Counted from the first letter of the stretch, positions 1 through 5,457 are shown. The stretch: DNA of 5,597 nt from DASXMX01 sp036794395 (GCA_036794395.1 DAIRGS010000411.1:1-5597); one strand, 5' to 3'. Notes: generated by a model from the letters alone, not told the origin. Translations and numbers: made by a program.

Positions 1-141
1 GTTCCGAGACTGCATCGTGATCCAGCGTTGAACGGTATTGGGTTTCCAACCCGTGATTAGAGGAGCCGCGGGTCCGGCGCCGGGTCAGATGCGGGAAAAC
101 CAACGTGCCGACGGCGTATTTTTTACAGCGGCATTTCCATT
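1..141. other. Non-coding stretch downstream of the secreted beta-rich gene
   Basis: No convincing gene is visible here. The stretch lies 3' of the minus-strand gene ending at 142. It contains one short interspersed palindrome (40-52, listed separately). No rho-independent terminator is visible for the minus-strand gene: the only homopolymer run nearby (T-rich at about 119-125) would read as A on that strand. A possible minus-strand ATG at 14 runs off the window edge after five codons and cannot be judged. Confidence 0.5.
34..62. repeat. Interspersed palindrome, copy A (GGGTT-TCC-AACCC)
   Basis: A perfect 5-bp stem GGGTT (40-44) / AACCC (48-52) with a TCC loop is followed by GTGATTAGA. It matches a second palindrome at 4614-4642 (GGGCT-TCC-AGCCC, followed by GTGGTTCGA) in loop, outer stem and 3' flank. 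The one stem difference is compensatory: T43-A49 here is C4622-G4628 there. Inference: both copies belong to one dispersed palindromic family whose hairpin is maintained. Confidence 0.55.
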
Positions 142-1419
142 TCATTTGCTCCCATTCCCCACCAACATCGCAAATGGCTCCATGGCCTCTCTTCCATTCT
201 TCCCTTTCACCTTCACGTTAATAACGCCCAGAAATTTCCGATCCTTCGATGTCGTTCGATCGACTTCGTTGGAAACCTCCGGCAACGTGTAAGACACATT
301 CCCGCCGTGCAGCGTCACCGAAGGCGTATTCCACCACGGGTCGATATGAATCTCCCACGCAATATCCTGATCCGCCACCGTCGTGCCGTCTGCGTTCACC
401 GCCGAGGCCGATAGCTTCACCGTGTCCCCGATTCTGTACTTTGCAACTTCCCCTTTCTCATCCATCCACCGCGCATCAAGGGAAGGGGAGTGGATCGTCA
501 CGACCGGCGGCATATCCTCGGCCGTCGCCTTGGAAAACACCACTTCATGGCTCGCCTTGACCACCTGGCCAGCCGGGTAACGCACTATTCGATACATGGA
601 GCCCGACAACTGATACCAATCCTGCTGCCAGCTCTTCTCGTAGAAGTAAAAATCCGATTCGCCCAGATTAAACGAAACCGCCGTATTTCGCACGCTGACC
701 TTAAACCCGTTCTTAAGAAAATTCTCAGACGTAAACGGATACGCAATCCCCAGCGGAATCTTCTTGCCCCCCGATGACGTTTGATAAAAGCTCGCGGCAG
801 TCCCACCATTGACCATTCGAACCGGCCCCTGAATCGCCCCCGGCATGAACGCCGCCGTGAAATAGAACGTCTTAAACTCGATGTCCGGATGGACCCACAA
901 CAACTCATCATTGATCAGCACCCGATCCGCCTTAAAAGTATAAATCCGCTTCACTTCGAGGGTCTTGTCCTTGTAGTTCGTATGCGCTTTCCGCAGGTTG
1001 GTCTTGCCCGGCTCATCCGTAACCAGAATTTTGAATGTGCCTGTTGTGAGAAGTTTGACCTGCACGACCACCTCATCCGCCCTCTGCGAAACCACATCGA
1101 CGTTGCAGGAGATGTTGAATTTGGCCGGGCCCGTCCACCCGCGCAGCGTGTATTCCTCGCCATGCTGCCCGAGGAAGAAGACATCGTTGATTTCGCGCGC
1201 GATGACCGGGCCATTGGCCGGGAGACTAAGCTGCGTGATATCGCCGCCCAGTTTCCCGTCCACTACAACTTTGTACCTGAGCGCCCCTCCCTTGGACTCA
1301 ACCACGACCGCATCGCCGGATTTCACCGCCGAAACCACCGACGCCTGCGCCGATGCCCACCGTCCGGTGCTGAGGAAAAGCGCCGCGGTTATGCCGACCA
1401 ACATGAATGGGCATCTCAT
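142..1419 (-). CDS. Secreted beta-rich protein with C-terminal Ig-like module, function unknown
   Basis: This encodes a predicted exported protein of 425 residues if ATG 1419 is the start. That start puts a classical Sec signal peptide at the front: MRCPF, a hydrophobic core (MLVGITAALFL) and cleavage near ASAQA-S (residue 26). The frame stays open upstream to an ATG at 1578, but that would add 53 basic, low-complexity residues before the signal peptide and overlap the end of the neighbouring gene, so I reject it. No good Shine-Dalgarno precedes 1419, which leaves the start somewhat uncertain. Residues 27-300 are rich in alternating beta strands (for example VVVQVKLL, FKTFYFTAAF, SDFYFYEKSW), suggesting a large beta-sandwich like those of carbohydrate-active proteins. 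Residues 304-420 (PPVVTIHSP, then YRIGDTVKLSASAVNADG, then DIAWEIHID) resemble the Ig/PKD-like module attached to secreted sugar dehydrogenases. No catalytic residues can be assigned. It lies 136 bases behind the VOC gene on the same strand. Confidence 0.75.
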   Translation of the reverse strand: MRCPFMLVGITAALFLSTGRWASAQASVVSAVKSGDAVVVESKGGALRYKVVVDGKLGGDITQLSLPANGPVIAREINDVFFLGQHGEEYTLRGWTGPAKFNISCNVDVVSQRADEVVVQVKLLTTGTFKILVTDEPGKTNLRKAHTNYKDKTLEVKRIYTFKADRVLINDELLWVHPDIEFKTFYFTAAFMPGAIQGPVRMVNGGTAASFYQTSSGGKKIPLGIAYPFTSENFLKNGFKVSVRNTAVSFNLGESDFYFYEKSWQQDWYQLSGSMYRIVRYPAGQVVKASHEVVFSKATAEDMPPVVTIHSPSLDARWMDEKGEVAKYRIGDTVKLSASAVNADGTTVADQDIAWEIHIDPWWNTPSVTLHGGNVSYTLPEVSNEVDRTTSKDRKFLGVINVKVKGKNGREAMEPFAMLVGNGSK

Positions 1420-1555
1420 TTTGTTTTGCCGTCTCGGCTTTTTGGGCCGCGTAAGTGATTGCAGGACTGGCACATTTCCGATGCGATGCCTCACCCTACC
1501 ATGAACGTCCTGCGGCATCGTCGGCCTCCCGGTCATTTCCGGCGGGGCACCCGAC

Positions 1556-2005
1556 TCATTGCTTCCCCTTCCCTGCAAACATCTTTTCCTGCCGCCGCTT
1601 CATCTCCTCATCGCTTACATCCTCCACATGGCTGGCGATCCACCACATGTTGCCGCTCGGGTCTTTGATCCCGCCCATGCGGTCTCCGTAAAACTCATTC
1701 CGCGGCTCGTTGATCGACTCGGCCCCCGCCCCCATCGCCCGCCGGTACCACGCATCCACATCCGCCACGTACAAATAAACGCCCGTCGGTTGGGCCGGCC
1801 AGTCCTTACGCGCATCGGTCATCATCAGCATCGAATCCCCGATTTGCAGCGTCGCATGCATCACCAACCCGTCCGGCCCCATCGACAAATGCCGCACCTC
1901 CGCGCCAAGTGCCTTCTTCAGAAAAGCGATCAGCCGCACCCCATCCTTAACCATCATGTACGGCGTAATCGTATGAAACCCAGCCGGTATTGCTTGAACC
2001 GCCAT
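1556..2005 (-). CDS. VOC-family (PhnB/glyoxalase-fold) protein
   Basis: This encodes a 149-residue cytoplasmic protein of the vicinal oxygen chelate superfamily, PhnB-like branch. The family pattern is clear: an opening IPAGFHTITPYMMVKDG (residues 6-22), FLKKALGAEV (28-37), DGLVMHATLQIGDSMLMM (45-62), VYLYVADVDAWYRRAMGAGA (77-96) and DRMGGIKDPSGNMWWIASH (108-126). These are the two beta-alpha-beta-beta-beta repeats expected of one VOC monomer. H11 and H50 are candidate metal ligands. In the DPSGNMWW motif, N119 stands where many relatives have His, so metal binding and activity cannot be assumed. I place the start at ATG 2005, because GGAG lies six bases before it and family members begin this way; the ATG at 2017 has no ribosome site. 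A lysine- and arginine-rich tail (KRRQEKMFAGKGK) ends the protein. It lies 57 bases behind the Tat-exported gene, so co-transcription is likely. The substrate is unknown. Confidence 0.9.
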   Translation of the reverse strand: MAVQAIPAGFHTITPYMMVKDGVRLIAFLKKALGAEVRHLSMGPDGLVMHATLQIGDSMLMMTDARKDWPAQPTGVYLYVADVDAWYRRAMGAGAESINEPRNEFYGDRMGGIKDPSGNMWWIASHVEDVSDEEMKRRQEKMFAGKGKQ

Positions 2006-2009
2006 GTGT

Positions 2010-2015
2010 CTCTCC
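2010..2015 (-). promoter_or_regulatory. Shine-Dalgarno that fixes the VOC start
   Basis: On the minus strand GGAGAG is followed by ACAC and the ATG at 2005; its GGAG core sits six bases before that ATG. The in-frame ATG at 2017 is preceded by CTTCAAACCG, with no ribosome site. This favours the 149-residue form over the one four residues longer. Confidence 0.6.
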
Positions 2016-2062
2016 ATCGGTTTGAAGTCTTGATGCCACCAAGAGCCACTGTGATTCCAACA

Positions 2063-3550
2063 TCACGCGCTAAACGCCCCACGAATCCTCTGCACCAACT
2101 CATTGTCCTTCACCCCACTGTTCGGCAGGTAAAACATGCTCGCCGCCAGATACCGATTGCGCCACGAGCCGGACATCCCGTAAAAATCCTCCATCACTGC
2201 CGCACTGAATTTGTAGTCATGCGCGTCATTTCCCTTCAAGAAAACAAGCCGTCGAGCGGCATTCATCAGCTCCTTGGGATCACCTCCGCCTTCCAAATAC
2301 GACAGCGCCCCGCGCGCCGCGGTCATCCGATCCTTACCGGCGAAGATTTCGTCGACGCCCGGTGCTTTCCCCACCTCAACCTCAATCCCGTCAATCCGGC
2401 TTGCCGACAAATCCTTACCCGCCGCCGTTCGAAACAACGGCAGGAACGCTGCGTTCTGAAGCAGAAGCATCAGCCGCGCCGTTGGATCCGAAGCCGTCCT
2501 GAACGCATATCGCAATGCGTTGGCCGAGGTCACCGAATGGAGCGTCACGATGCTCGTCTTGCGCATCAGCAATTCACCGGCCGCCGATAAGATGGAATCC
2601 CATACACTGGCTGCCGACACGCCTTTATTCAACGCCTCGATCACCGCCCCAGGTGCATCCTGCTCCGACGCGCTTCGGAACATCGCCAGTAGTCCGCGTG
2701 ACGTTTCCGGATCCACTTTCCCATCTTGCCAGTCTGTCCGAACGGTTTTCACCAGCTCCGCATTCTTCCGCCAGGGCCGATCCGCCGCCGCATCGCTTTG
2801 CGAAGGATTCTGCCCGTCGTATTGGAGCAGCGCATACGCAAGCGACCGCAACACCGGCTCGGCATGACCCCACCCAATCGCGTCCAGCGTTCGAAAACTG
2901 TTTGCAACAAAAATCGCCTTATGCCCAATGTCCCGGAAATCCCGTGCCCCGTAATGCGAAAACAGATCGAAACATTCATCGCGCGATGCCGTCCGGGCCA
3001 GTGCCGCAGCAGCCAAATCTGCCGCGCCCTCGTCCCAGTTATCCATTGCATGGACAAACGCCCCGCGCGCCTTGCTCCCCGTGGGCACGCGCGATTCCTC
3101 AACCGCCGACATCCGCCACCCACTGGTTTTCTGCGTCTCAAGTTGCGCGCTCTTGAACCGATCGATTGCCCAGAAAATAGGCAACCATCGATCTGAGTCG
3201 GGTGAATTTATGCTCGCCAGGTGTGCTGAATTAATCACCAAAACCGCGTGAAACTTGAATCCCACCTGCGGTCGCGGCTGAACGTTCCGCACCCCCGCCA
3301 TAAACAGCGCCGCGAGCACCTCGCGATAAGAAAGCCCCCGCTTGATCCGCCCCGCGACTTCCTCCAGCACGCGATCCCGCGACGTCTCCTCAAGCAGCCG
3401 GATGGTCGGCTCAATCGAGTCATCCAGCTTCACCACCCCCGGGTCCAGCTTCGCCTGTTCCGCCGAAACCGGCTCCAGTTGCCCCAGAAAACCCAGCCCC
3501 AGCCCCGCTCCAACACTCGTTCCCAAAAACTGCCGGCGCGTCGGTCGCAT
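2063..3550 (-). CDS. Tat-exported all-helical protein, function unknown
   Basis: This encodes a 495-residue protein with a clear twin-arginine signal: TRRQFLGTSVGAGLGLGFLG (residues 4-23), with cleavage near VSA-EQ (residue 30). Tat export usually means folding, often around a cofactor, before crossing the inner membrane. I do not recognise the family. The mature part looks mostly alpha-helical. Blocks that look constrained are GFKFHAVLVINSAHLAS (97-113), RWLPIFWAIDRFKSAQ (121-136), DIGHKAIFVANSFRTLD (207-223), IGWGHAEPVLRSLAYAL (225-241), TLHSVTSANALRYAFRTA (336-353) and GNDAHDYKFSAAVMEDF (440-456). Histidines at 101, 110, 210, 229, 338 and 444 sit inside these helices. This spread of helical histidines could form a metal or haem site, which is inference only. 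The start is firm: AAGGAG lies five bases before ATG 3550. It heads the minus-strand cluster, and three phased GTTGCA repeats lie 40-70 bases upstream. Confidence 0.85.
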   Translation of the reverse strand: MRPTRRQFLGTSVGAGLGLGFLGQLEPVSAEQAKLDPGVVKLDDSIEPTIRLLEETSRDRVLEEVAGRIKRGLSYREVLAALFMAGVRNVQPRPQVGFKFHAVLVINSAHLASINSPDSDRWLPIFWAIDRFKSAQLETQKTSGWRMSAVEESRVPTGSKARGAFVHAMDNWDEGAADLAAAALARTASRDECFDLFSHYGARDFRDIGHKAIFVANSFRTLDAIGWGHAEPVLRSLAYALLQYDGQNPSQSDAAADRPWRKNAELVKTVRTDWQDGKVDPETSRGLLAMFRSASEQDAPGAVIEALNKGVSAASVWDSILSAAGELLMRKTSIVTLHSVTSANALRYAFRTASDPTARLMLLLQNAAFLPLFRTAAGKDLSASRIDGIEVEVGKAPGVDEIFAGKDRMTAARGALSYLEGGGDPKELMNAARRLVFLKGNDAHDYKFSAAVMEDFYGMSGSWRNRYLAASMFYLPNSGVKDNELVQRIRGAFSA

Positions 3551-3555
3551 GGTGT

Positions 3556-3561
3556 CTCCTT
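3556..3561 (-). promoter_or_regulatory. Strong Shine-Dalgarno of the Tat-exported gene
   Basis: On the minus strand, AAGGAG is followed by ACACC and the ATG at 3550. The close match and five-base spacing confirm this start and suggest efficient translation. Confidence 0.75.
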
Positions 3562-3572
3562 AAGTTTCCGCC

Positions 3573-3578
3573 AGATAA
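3573..3578 (-). promoter_or_regulatory. Possible -10 element for the Tat-exported gene
   Basis: TTATCT on the minus strand is a weak sigma70-like -10 sequence about 22 bases before the start codon. No -35 match lies 17 bases upstream; the -35 position (about 3596-3601) instead overlaps the first GTTGCA repeat. That layout would suit an activator-dependent promoter. This is tentative. Confidence 0.25.
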
Positions 3579-3590
3579 GGTGCCTTAAAC

Positions 3591-3620
3591 GTTGCATTAC
3601 GTTGCAAACCGTTGCATTCA
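3591..3620. promoter_or_regulatory. Three GTTGCA direct repeats in 10-base phase, candidate operator
   Basis: GTTGCATTAC, GTTGCAAACC and GTTGCATTCA follow one another without gaps, so the hexamer GTTGCA recurs at 3591, 3601 and 3611 with a period of exactly 10 bases, close to one helical turn. On the minus strand these read as TGCAAC repeats covering about -20 to -50 relative to the possible -10 site. Repeats on one face of the helix are typical of sites bound by cooperative regulators. The regulator is unknown. Confidence 0.45.
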
Positions 3621-4012
3621 TCTTGTGATTCAGCCTTTGAAGCCTGAAATACTCCTTAATTGGAACATGTGTCGCGCGTGCCTGCGTGCAACCTTCTTCA
3701 ATTCCCGGCAGACGCGATGGATGTATGAAACCATCATACTACTCCGCCAGTTCCCGCGTTAGGTGCCGCGTCGTCGTGCGTTACTGTCATCTCACCCGAT
3801 GGAAGAGGTAGCAATGCCCGGCTCGGCAGGAGCCTCGCGCTCCCACGCGCGGTCATGGCTTGCTCCCAACATGTTTTCTTCCCGTAACCCGTGTGCTCCC
3901 AAGCAGATCAATTGTGATCACTTTCCTCTGAAATGTGCCCGGCATTTTTTCCCGTTGCGTTTTTCCCCATCGTCGTTACCGTCTGCCTCACCCTCGGGCG
4001 GCGTGCAAGCCA
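3621..4012. other. Divergent intergenic region, no gene seen
   Basis: This separates the minus-strand cluster from the plus-strand riboswitch unit. An open plus-strand frame (3763-4239) runs through it, but it enters the riboswitch and has no family resemblance. It holds one interspersed palindrome (3811-3845) and a small palindrome GTGATCAC (3914-3921) overlapping GATCA-ATTG-TGATC (3906-3919). The promoter for the riboswitch transcript must lie here or just upstream of 4013, but I could not pick out a convincing -35/-10 pair. Confidence 0.5.
3811..3845. repeat. Interspersed palindrome GGCTC-GGCAG-GAGCC
   Basis: GGCTC (3820-3824) and GAGCC (3830-3834) form a 5-bp hairpin with a GGCAG loop, followed by TCGCGCTCCCA. 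From memory, this form (a gene-free GGCTCGGCAGGAGCCTCGC block) resembles a dispersed element found in repeat-rich verrucomicrobial genomes. Only one copy is visible here, so the repeat call rests on that resemblance. Confidence 0.35.
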
Positions 4013-4341
4013 GTTGCGACCGTGATCGGTTGCGACAAGGGAAGGCGGTGAGATTCCGCCGCGGACGCGCCGCTGTGATGGACGTTATGCATGCCCGCGG
4101 AACTCCAAGTTCCGCAACCACTGCCGGGCCAAAAGCCGGTGGGAAGGGGGCATGTGGATCAGTAGGCGGTGTGCAGTCGGCAGTGGGGGGTGGGCAGGAA
4201 AATGCCCTGGCCGACCGAACACTTGCCCGTGGTGGTTGATGTGCGTTGTCAGGCTTTCTTTCCTGCCGACCGCCCACTGCCGACTGCCGACTGATCAAGT
4301 CCTAAGCCAGAAGACCTGCCCAGGGTACGCCGGTTGGCAAC
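4013..4341 (+). ncRNA. Cobalamin (B12) riboswitch with enlarged peripheral arm
   Basis: The conserved core of the adenosyl/methylcobalamin riboswitch class is readable in order: GGT (4028-4030), GGGAA (4039-4043), a GGCGG/CCGCC hairpin with loop TGAGATT (4044-4060), GCGGACGCGCCGCTGTGATGG (the GC.G.C.CGC.ACTGT.A..GG-type block, 4061-4081), the CCACTGCC...GGTGGGAAGG hairpin (4118-4147), and the B12 box AGCCAGAAGACCTGCC (4305-4320). GTTGCGACCG (4013-4022) can pair with CGGTTGGCAAC (4331-4341), giving 10 pairs with one bulge and a plausible closing helix. An extra perfect hairpin with 8-bp stems lies at 4097-4115. About 155 bases separate GGGAAGG from the B12 box, against roughly 30-35 in the E. 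coli btuB element; the excess is a repeat insertion (4157-4296). The only gene downstream in the window is the PEP-CTERM gene, so B12 very likely represses it. Boundaries are approximate. Confidence 0.9.
4157..4296. repeat. Inverted pair of heptamer arrays inserted in the riboswitch
   Basis: The left arm (4157-4198) reads in sevens GATCAGT, AGGCGGT, GTGCAGT, CGGCAGT, GGGGGGT, GGGCAGG, then AAAA. The reverse complement of the right arm (about 4258-4296) reads GATCAGT, CGGCAGT, CGGCAGT, GGGCGGT, CGGCAGG, then AAAG. The two arms therefore share outer ends (GATCAGT), inner ends (GGCAGGAAA) and a seven-base unit close to CGGCAGT, and differ by one unit. About 55 bases lie between them. In RNA the arms would form a long stem. 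It has no coding content, so it is a non-autonomous or slippage-derived element rather than an insertion sequence. Confidence 0.8.
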
Positions 4342-4551
4342 TATGCCTCCCGGTAATTCCGACTTCGTCCTCGCGACTTGGGACGACCGGGCAGGAAGAT
4401 TGCGCCTTTGCGTTGGTGGCGATTTTGTTTCGCCATTGATCGCTTTTGACGTCGCCGCTTCCACCCTCGGTCCCGAGACGCGCCTGCGGGCGCTTCGTGC
4501 GGTCGAGGGTGTTTCCATTGGTGCCACGCGGTTTGGCACAGGAGTGTAGCG
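4342..4551 (+). promoter_or_regulatory. Structured leader, candidate expression platform
   Basis: This links the riboswitch to the PEP-CTERM gene. CACCCTCG (4462-4469) pairs perfectly with CGAGGGTG (4504-4511), extendable by three pairs, and encloses a GCGCC-TGCG-GGCGC hairpin (4480-4493). CTCG (4466-4469) can instead pair with CGAG (4474-4477), an alternative that would open the long stem. A second hairpin, GTGCCA (4521-4526) / TGGCAC (4534-4539), ends exactly where the AGGAG begins. No U-run follows either hairpin, so control at translation initiation, or Rho-dependent control, is more likely than intrinsic termination. An open frame from ATG 4343 to TAG 4549 stops just before the GTG but has no ribosome site. 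Confidence 0.4.
4539..4544 (+). promoter_or_regulatory. Shine-Dalgarno fixing the GTG start of the PEP-CTERM gene
   Basis: CAGGAG lies seven bases before the GTG at 4552. It supports that start over the internal ATG at 4681, which would remove most of the signal peptide. Its first base is also the last base of the 4521-4539 hairpin, so access to the site may be structure-dependent. Confidence 0.65.
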
Positions 4552-5436
4552 GTGAGTCATCCTCTTCTTTCAGTTTGGCGGGACATTTTGCGCGCGCGAT
4601 GCGCCTCAATTGTGGCACGGGCTTCCAGCCCGTGGTTCGAACAACGCAAACATTTGGCTCTTGTGGCATTTGGAACGGCCATGACTGCCGCAAGTGCTGC
4701 TCGTGCCACGGTGTTCGCCTCATCCGTGGTAGCCGATCAGTCCAGCGGTTTTGTGTCCGGCTGGCCCAATCCCCTAGTCGCCCTCGGCGCCCCCAGTAGA
4801 ATCAACGGCGTCGGTTCCGGCTTCGATGCCGTGATGAACCCATTCAATGCGAACTGGGAAGCCTCCGACATCGTCGAAATCGCCCCCGGCGGCCAACTGA
4901 CCCTTCAATTCCCCAACTTCGTCAATGTCGGCGGCGGCTCGGAGATCGGCGTGATCTCCTACACGTTCTTCATCGACAGCGGTCTTGGAGCAAATCTCAA
5001 CCCCGCCCAGACGTACTCCAAATCAGCCGAGGTCCGCGTCAGCGATGATGGGGTGACTTGGCATTCCATCGGAACGCATGCGTTCAATCACCCGGCCAAT
5101 GCCTACTCCGACGCAACCAGCTCCTTCCAATCAACGCCCGGCTCAAGCCCCACCGACTTCGGCATTCCGCTCACCACGCCGCTCTCGGCGTTCGATGGCA
5201 AAACCTTCGCCGAAACCCTCGCCCTCTACGGAAACTCCGGCGGCGGAACCTGGCTCGACCTCTCCTCCTCAGGCCTGACAAAAGTCGACTACATCCAGTT
5301 CCGAACGACGACTGATTCTTTGGCCATCGACGCCGTCTCGCTTAACAATGCCGACATCGGTGCAGCCGTCCCCGAGCCAGCAATGCTCTCTTTCCTCCTG
5401 CTCACCAGCCTGTCCTTCATCCGCCGCCGACGGTGA
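4552..5436 (+). CDS. PEP-CTERM surface protein under a cobalamin riboswitch
   Basis: This encodes a 294-residue exported protein. A long basic n-region (residues 1-33) precedes a hydrophobic stretch (HLALVAFGTAMTAASAARA, 34-52), with cleavage likely after ARA. The C-terminus is a textbook PEP-CTERM sorting tag: VPEP (273-276), a hydrophobic helix (AMLSFLLLTSLSFI) and RRRR. Family knowledge says such tags are cut by an exosortase, leaving the protein in the envelope or matrix. The middle looks like a single beta-sandwich: PLVALGAPSR (74-83), PGGQLTLQFPNF (112-123), EVRVSDDGVTWHSIG (160-174), SAFDGKTFAETLALYGNSGGG (212-232, in part), then TWLDLSSSGLTKVDYIQFR (233-251) and LAIDAVSL (257-264). 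This order (ALG.P, GG.L.L.F, VS.DG..W, DL...GL..V.Y...., ..DAV) matches a widespread group of cell-surface PEP-CTERM proteins of unknown ligand. Because the B12 riboswitch lies directly upstream, a role in cobalamin capture or storage at the surface is the natural inference. The window shows no transporter or receptor gene beside it. Confidence 0.88.
   Translation: MSHPLLSVWRDILRARCASIVARASSPWFEQRKHLALVAFGTAMTAASAARATVFASSVVADQSSGFVSGWPNPLVALGAPSRINGVGSGFDAVMNPFNANWEASDIVEIAPGGQLTLQFPNFVNVGGGSEIGVISYTFFIDSGLGANLNPAQTYSKSAEVRVSDDGVTWHSIGTHAFNHPANAYSDATSSFQSTPGSSPTDFGIPLTTPLSAFDGKTFAETLALYGNSGGGTWLDLSSSGLTKVDYIQFRTTTDSLAIDAVSLNNADIGAAVPEPAMLSFLLLTSLSFIRRRR
4613..4642. repeat. Interspersed palindrome, copy B, inside the PEP-CTERM reading frame
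   Basis: CACGGGCT (4616-4623) and AGCCCGTG (4627-4634) form a perfect 8-bp stem with a TCC loop, followed by GTTCGA. It is the partner of copy A at 34-62. It falls in frame and encodes VARASSPWFE (residues 21-30), the basic lead-in to the signal-peptide core. Such GGGCTTCCAGCCC elements are, from memory, common between genes in repeat-rich genomes of this group; being inside a gene is the unusual part. Confidence 0.6.
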
Positions 5437-5457
5437 TACGCGATAGTTCGGATTAAG

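Noticed and set aside
1..14. Minus-strand gene starting at ATG 14 and leaving the window
   Set aside because: Only five codons are visible and no ribosome site precedes them.
1420..1578. N-terminal extension of the secreted beta-rich protein to ATG 1578
   Set aside because: It would place 53 basic residues before an otherwise normal signal peptide and overlap the VOC gene end.
1559..2590. Long plus-strand open frame of 343 codons
   Set aside because: It lies opposite the VOC gene and part of the Tat-exported gene, is rich in Arg, His and Pro as expected of antisense to GC-rich genes, and shows no family motif.
3906..3921. CRP/FNR-type operator from GATCA-ATTG-TGATC and GTGATCAC
   Set aside because: The half-sites do not match either consensus in the right order, and short palindromes of this size are expected by chance.
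3763..4239. Plus-strand open frame of 158 codons
   Set aside because: It crosses into the riboswitch core and the heptamer element, has low-complexity basic composition and no ribosome site.
4157..4296. CRISPR array or insertion sequence
   Set aside because: Units are seven bases without spacers, the arms are inverted relative to each other, and there is no transposase between them.
4462..4511. Intrinsic transcription terminator
   Set aside because: The stem is strong, but only three T follow, so it does not meet the terminator pattern.
4343..4549. A 68-codon leader peptide gene
   Set aside because: Not listed as a gene because it has no ribosome site and no recognisable protein features; kept only as a possibility in the leader finding.
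4295..4723. Minus-strand open frame opposite the riboswitch end, leader and PEP-CTERM start
   Set aside because: It covers the B12 box, leader hairpins and a palindrome on the opposite strand; no domain resemblance, and GC-rich sequence readily gives such frames.
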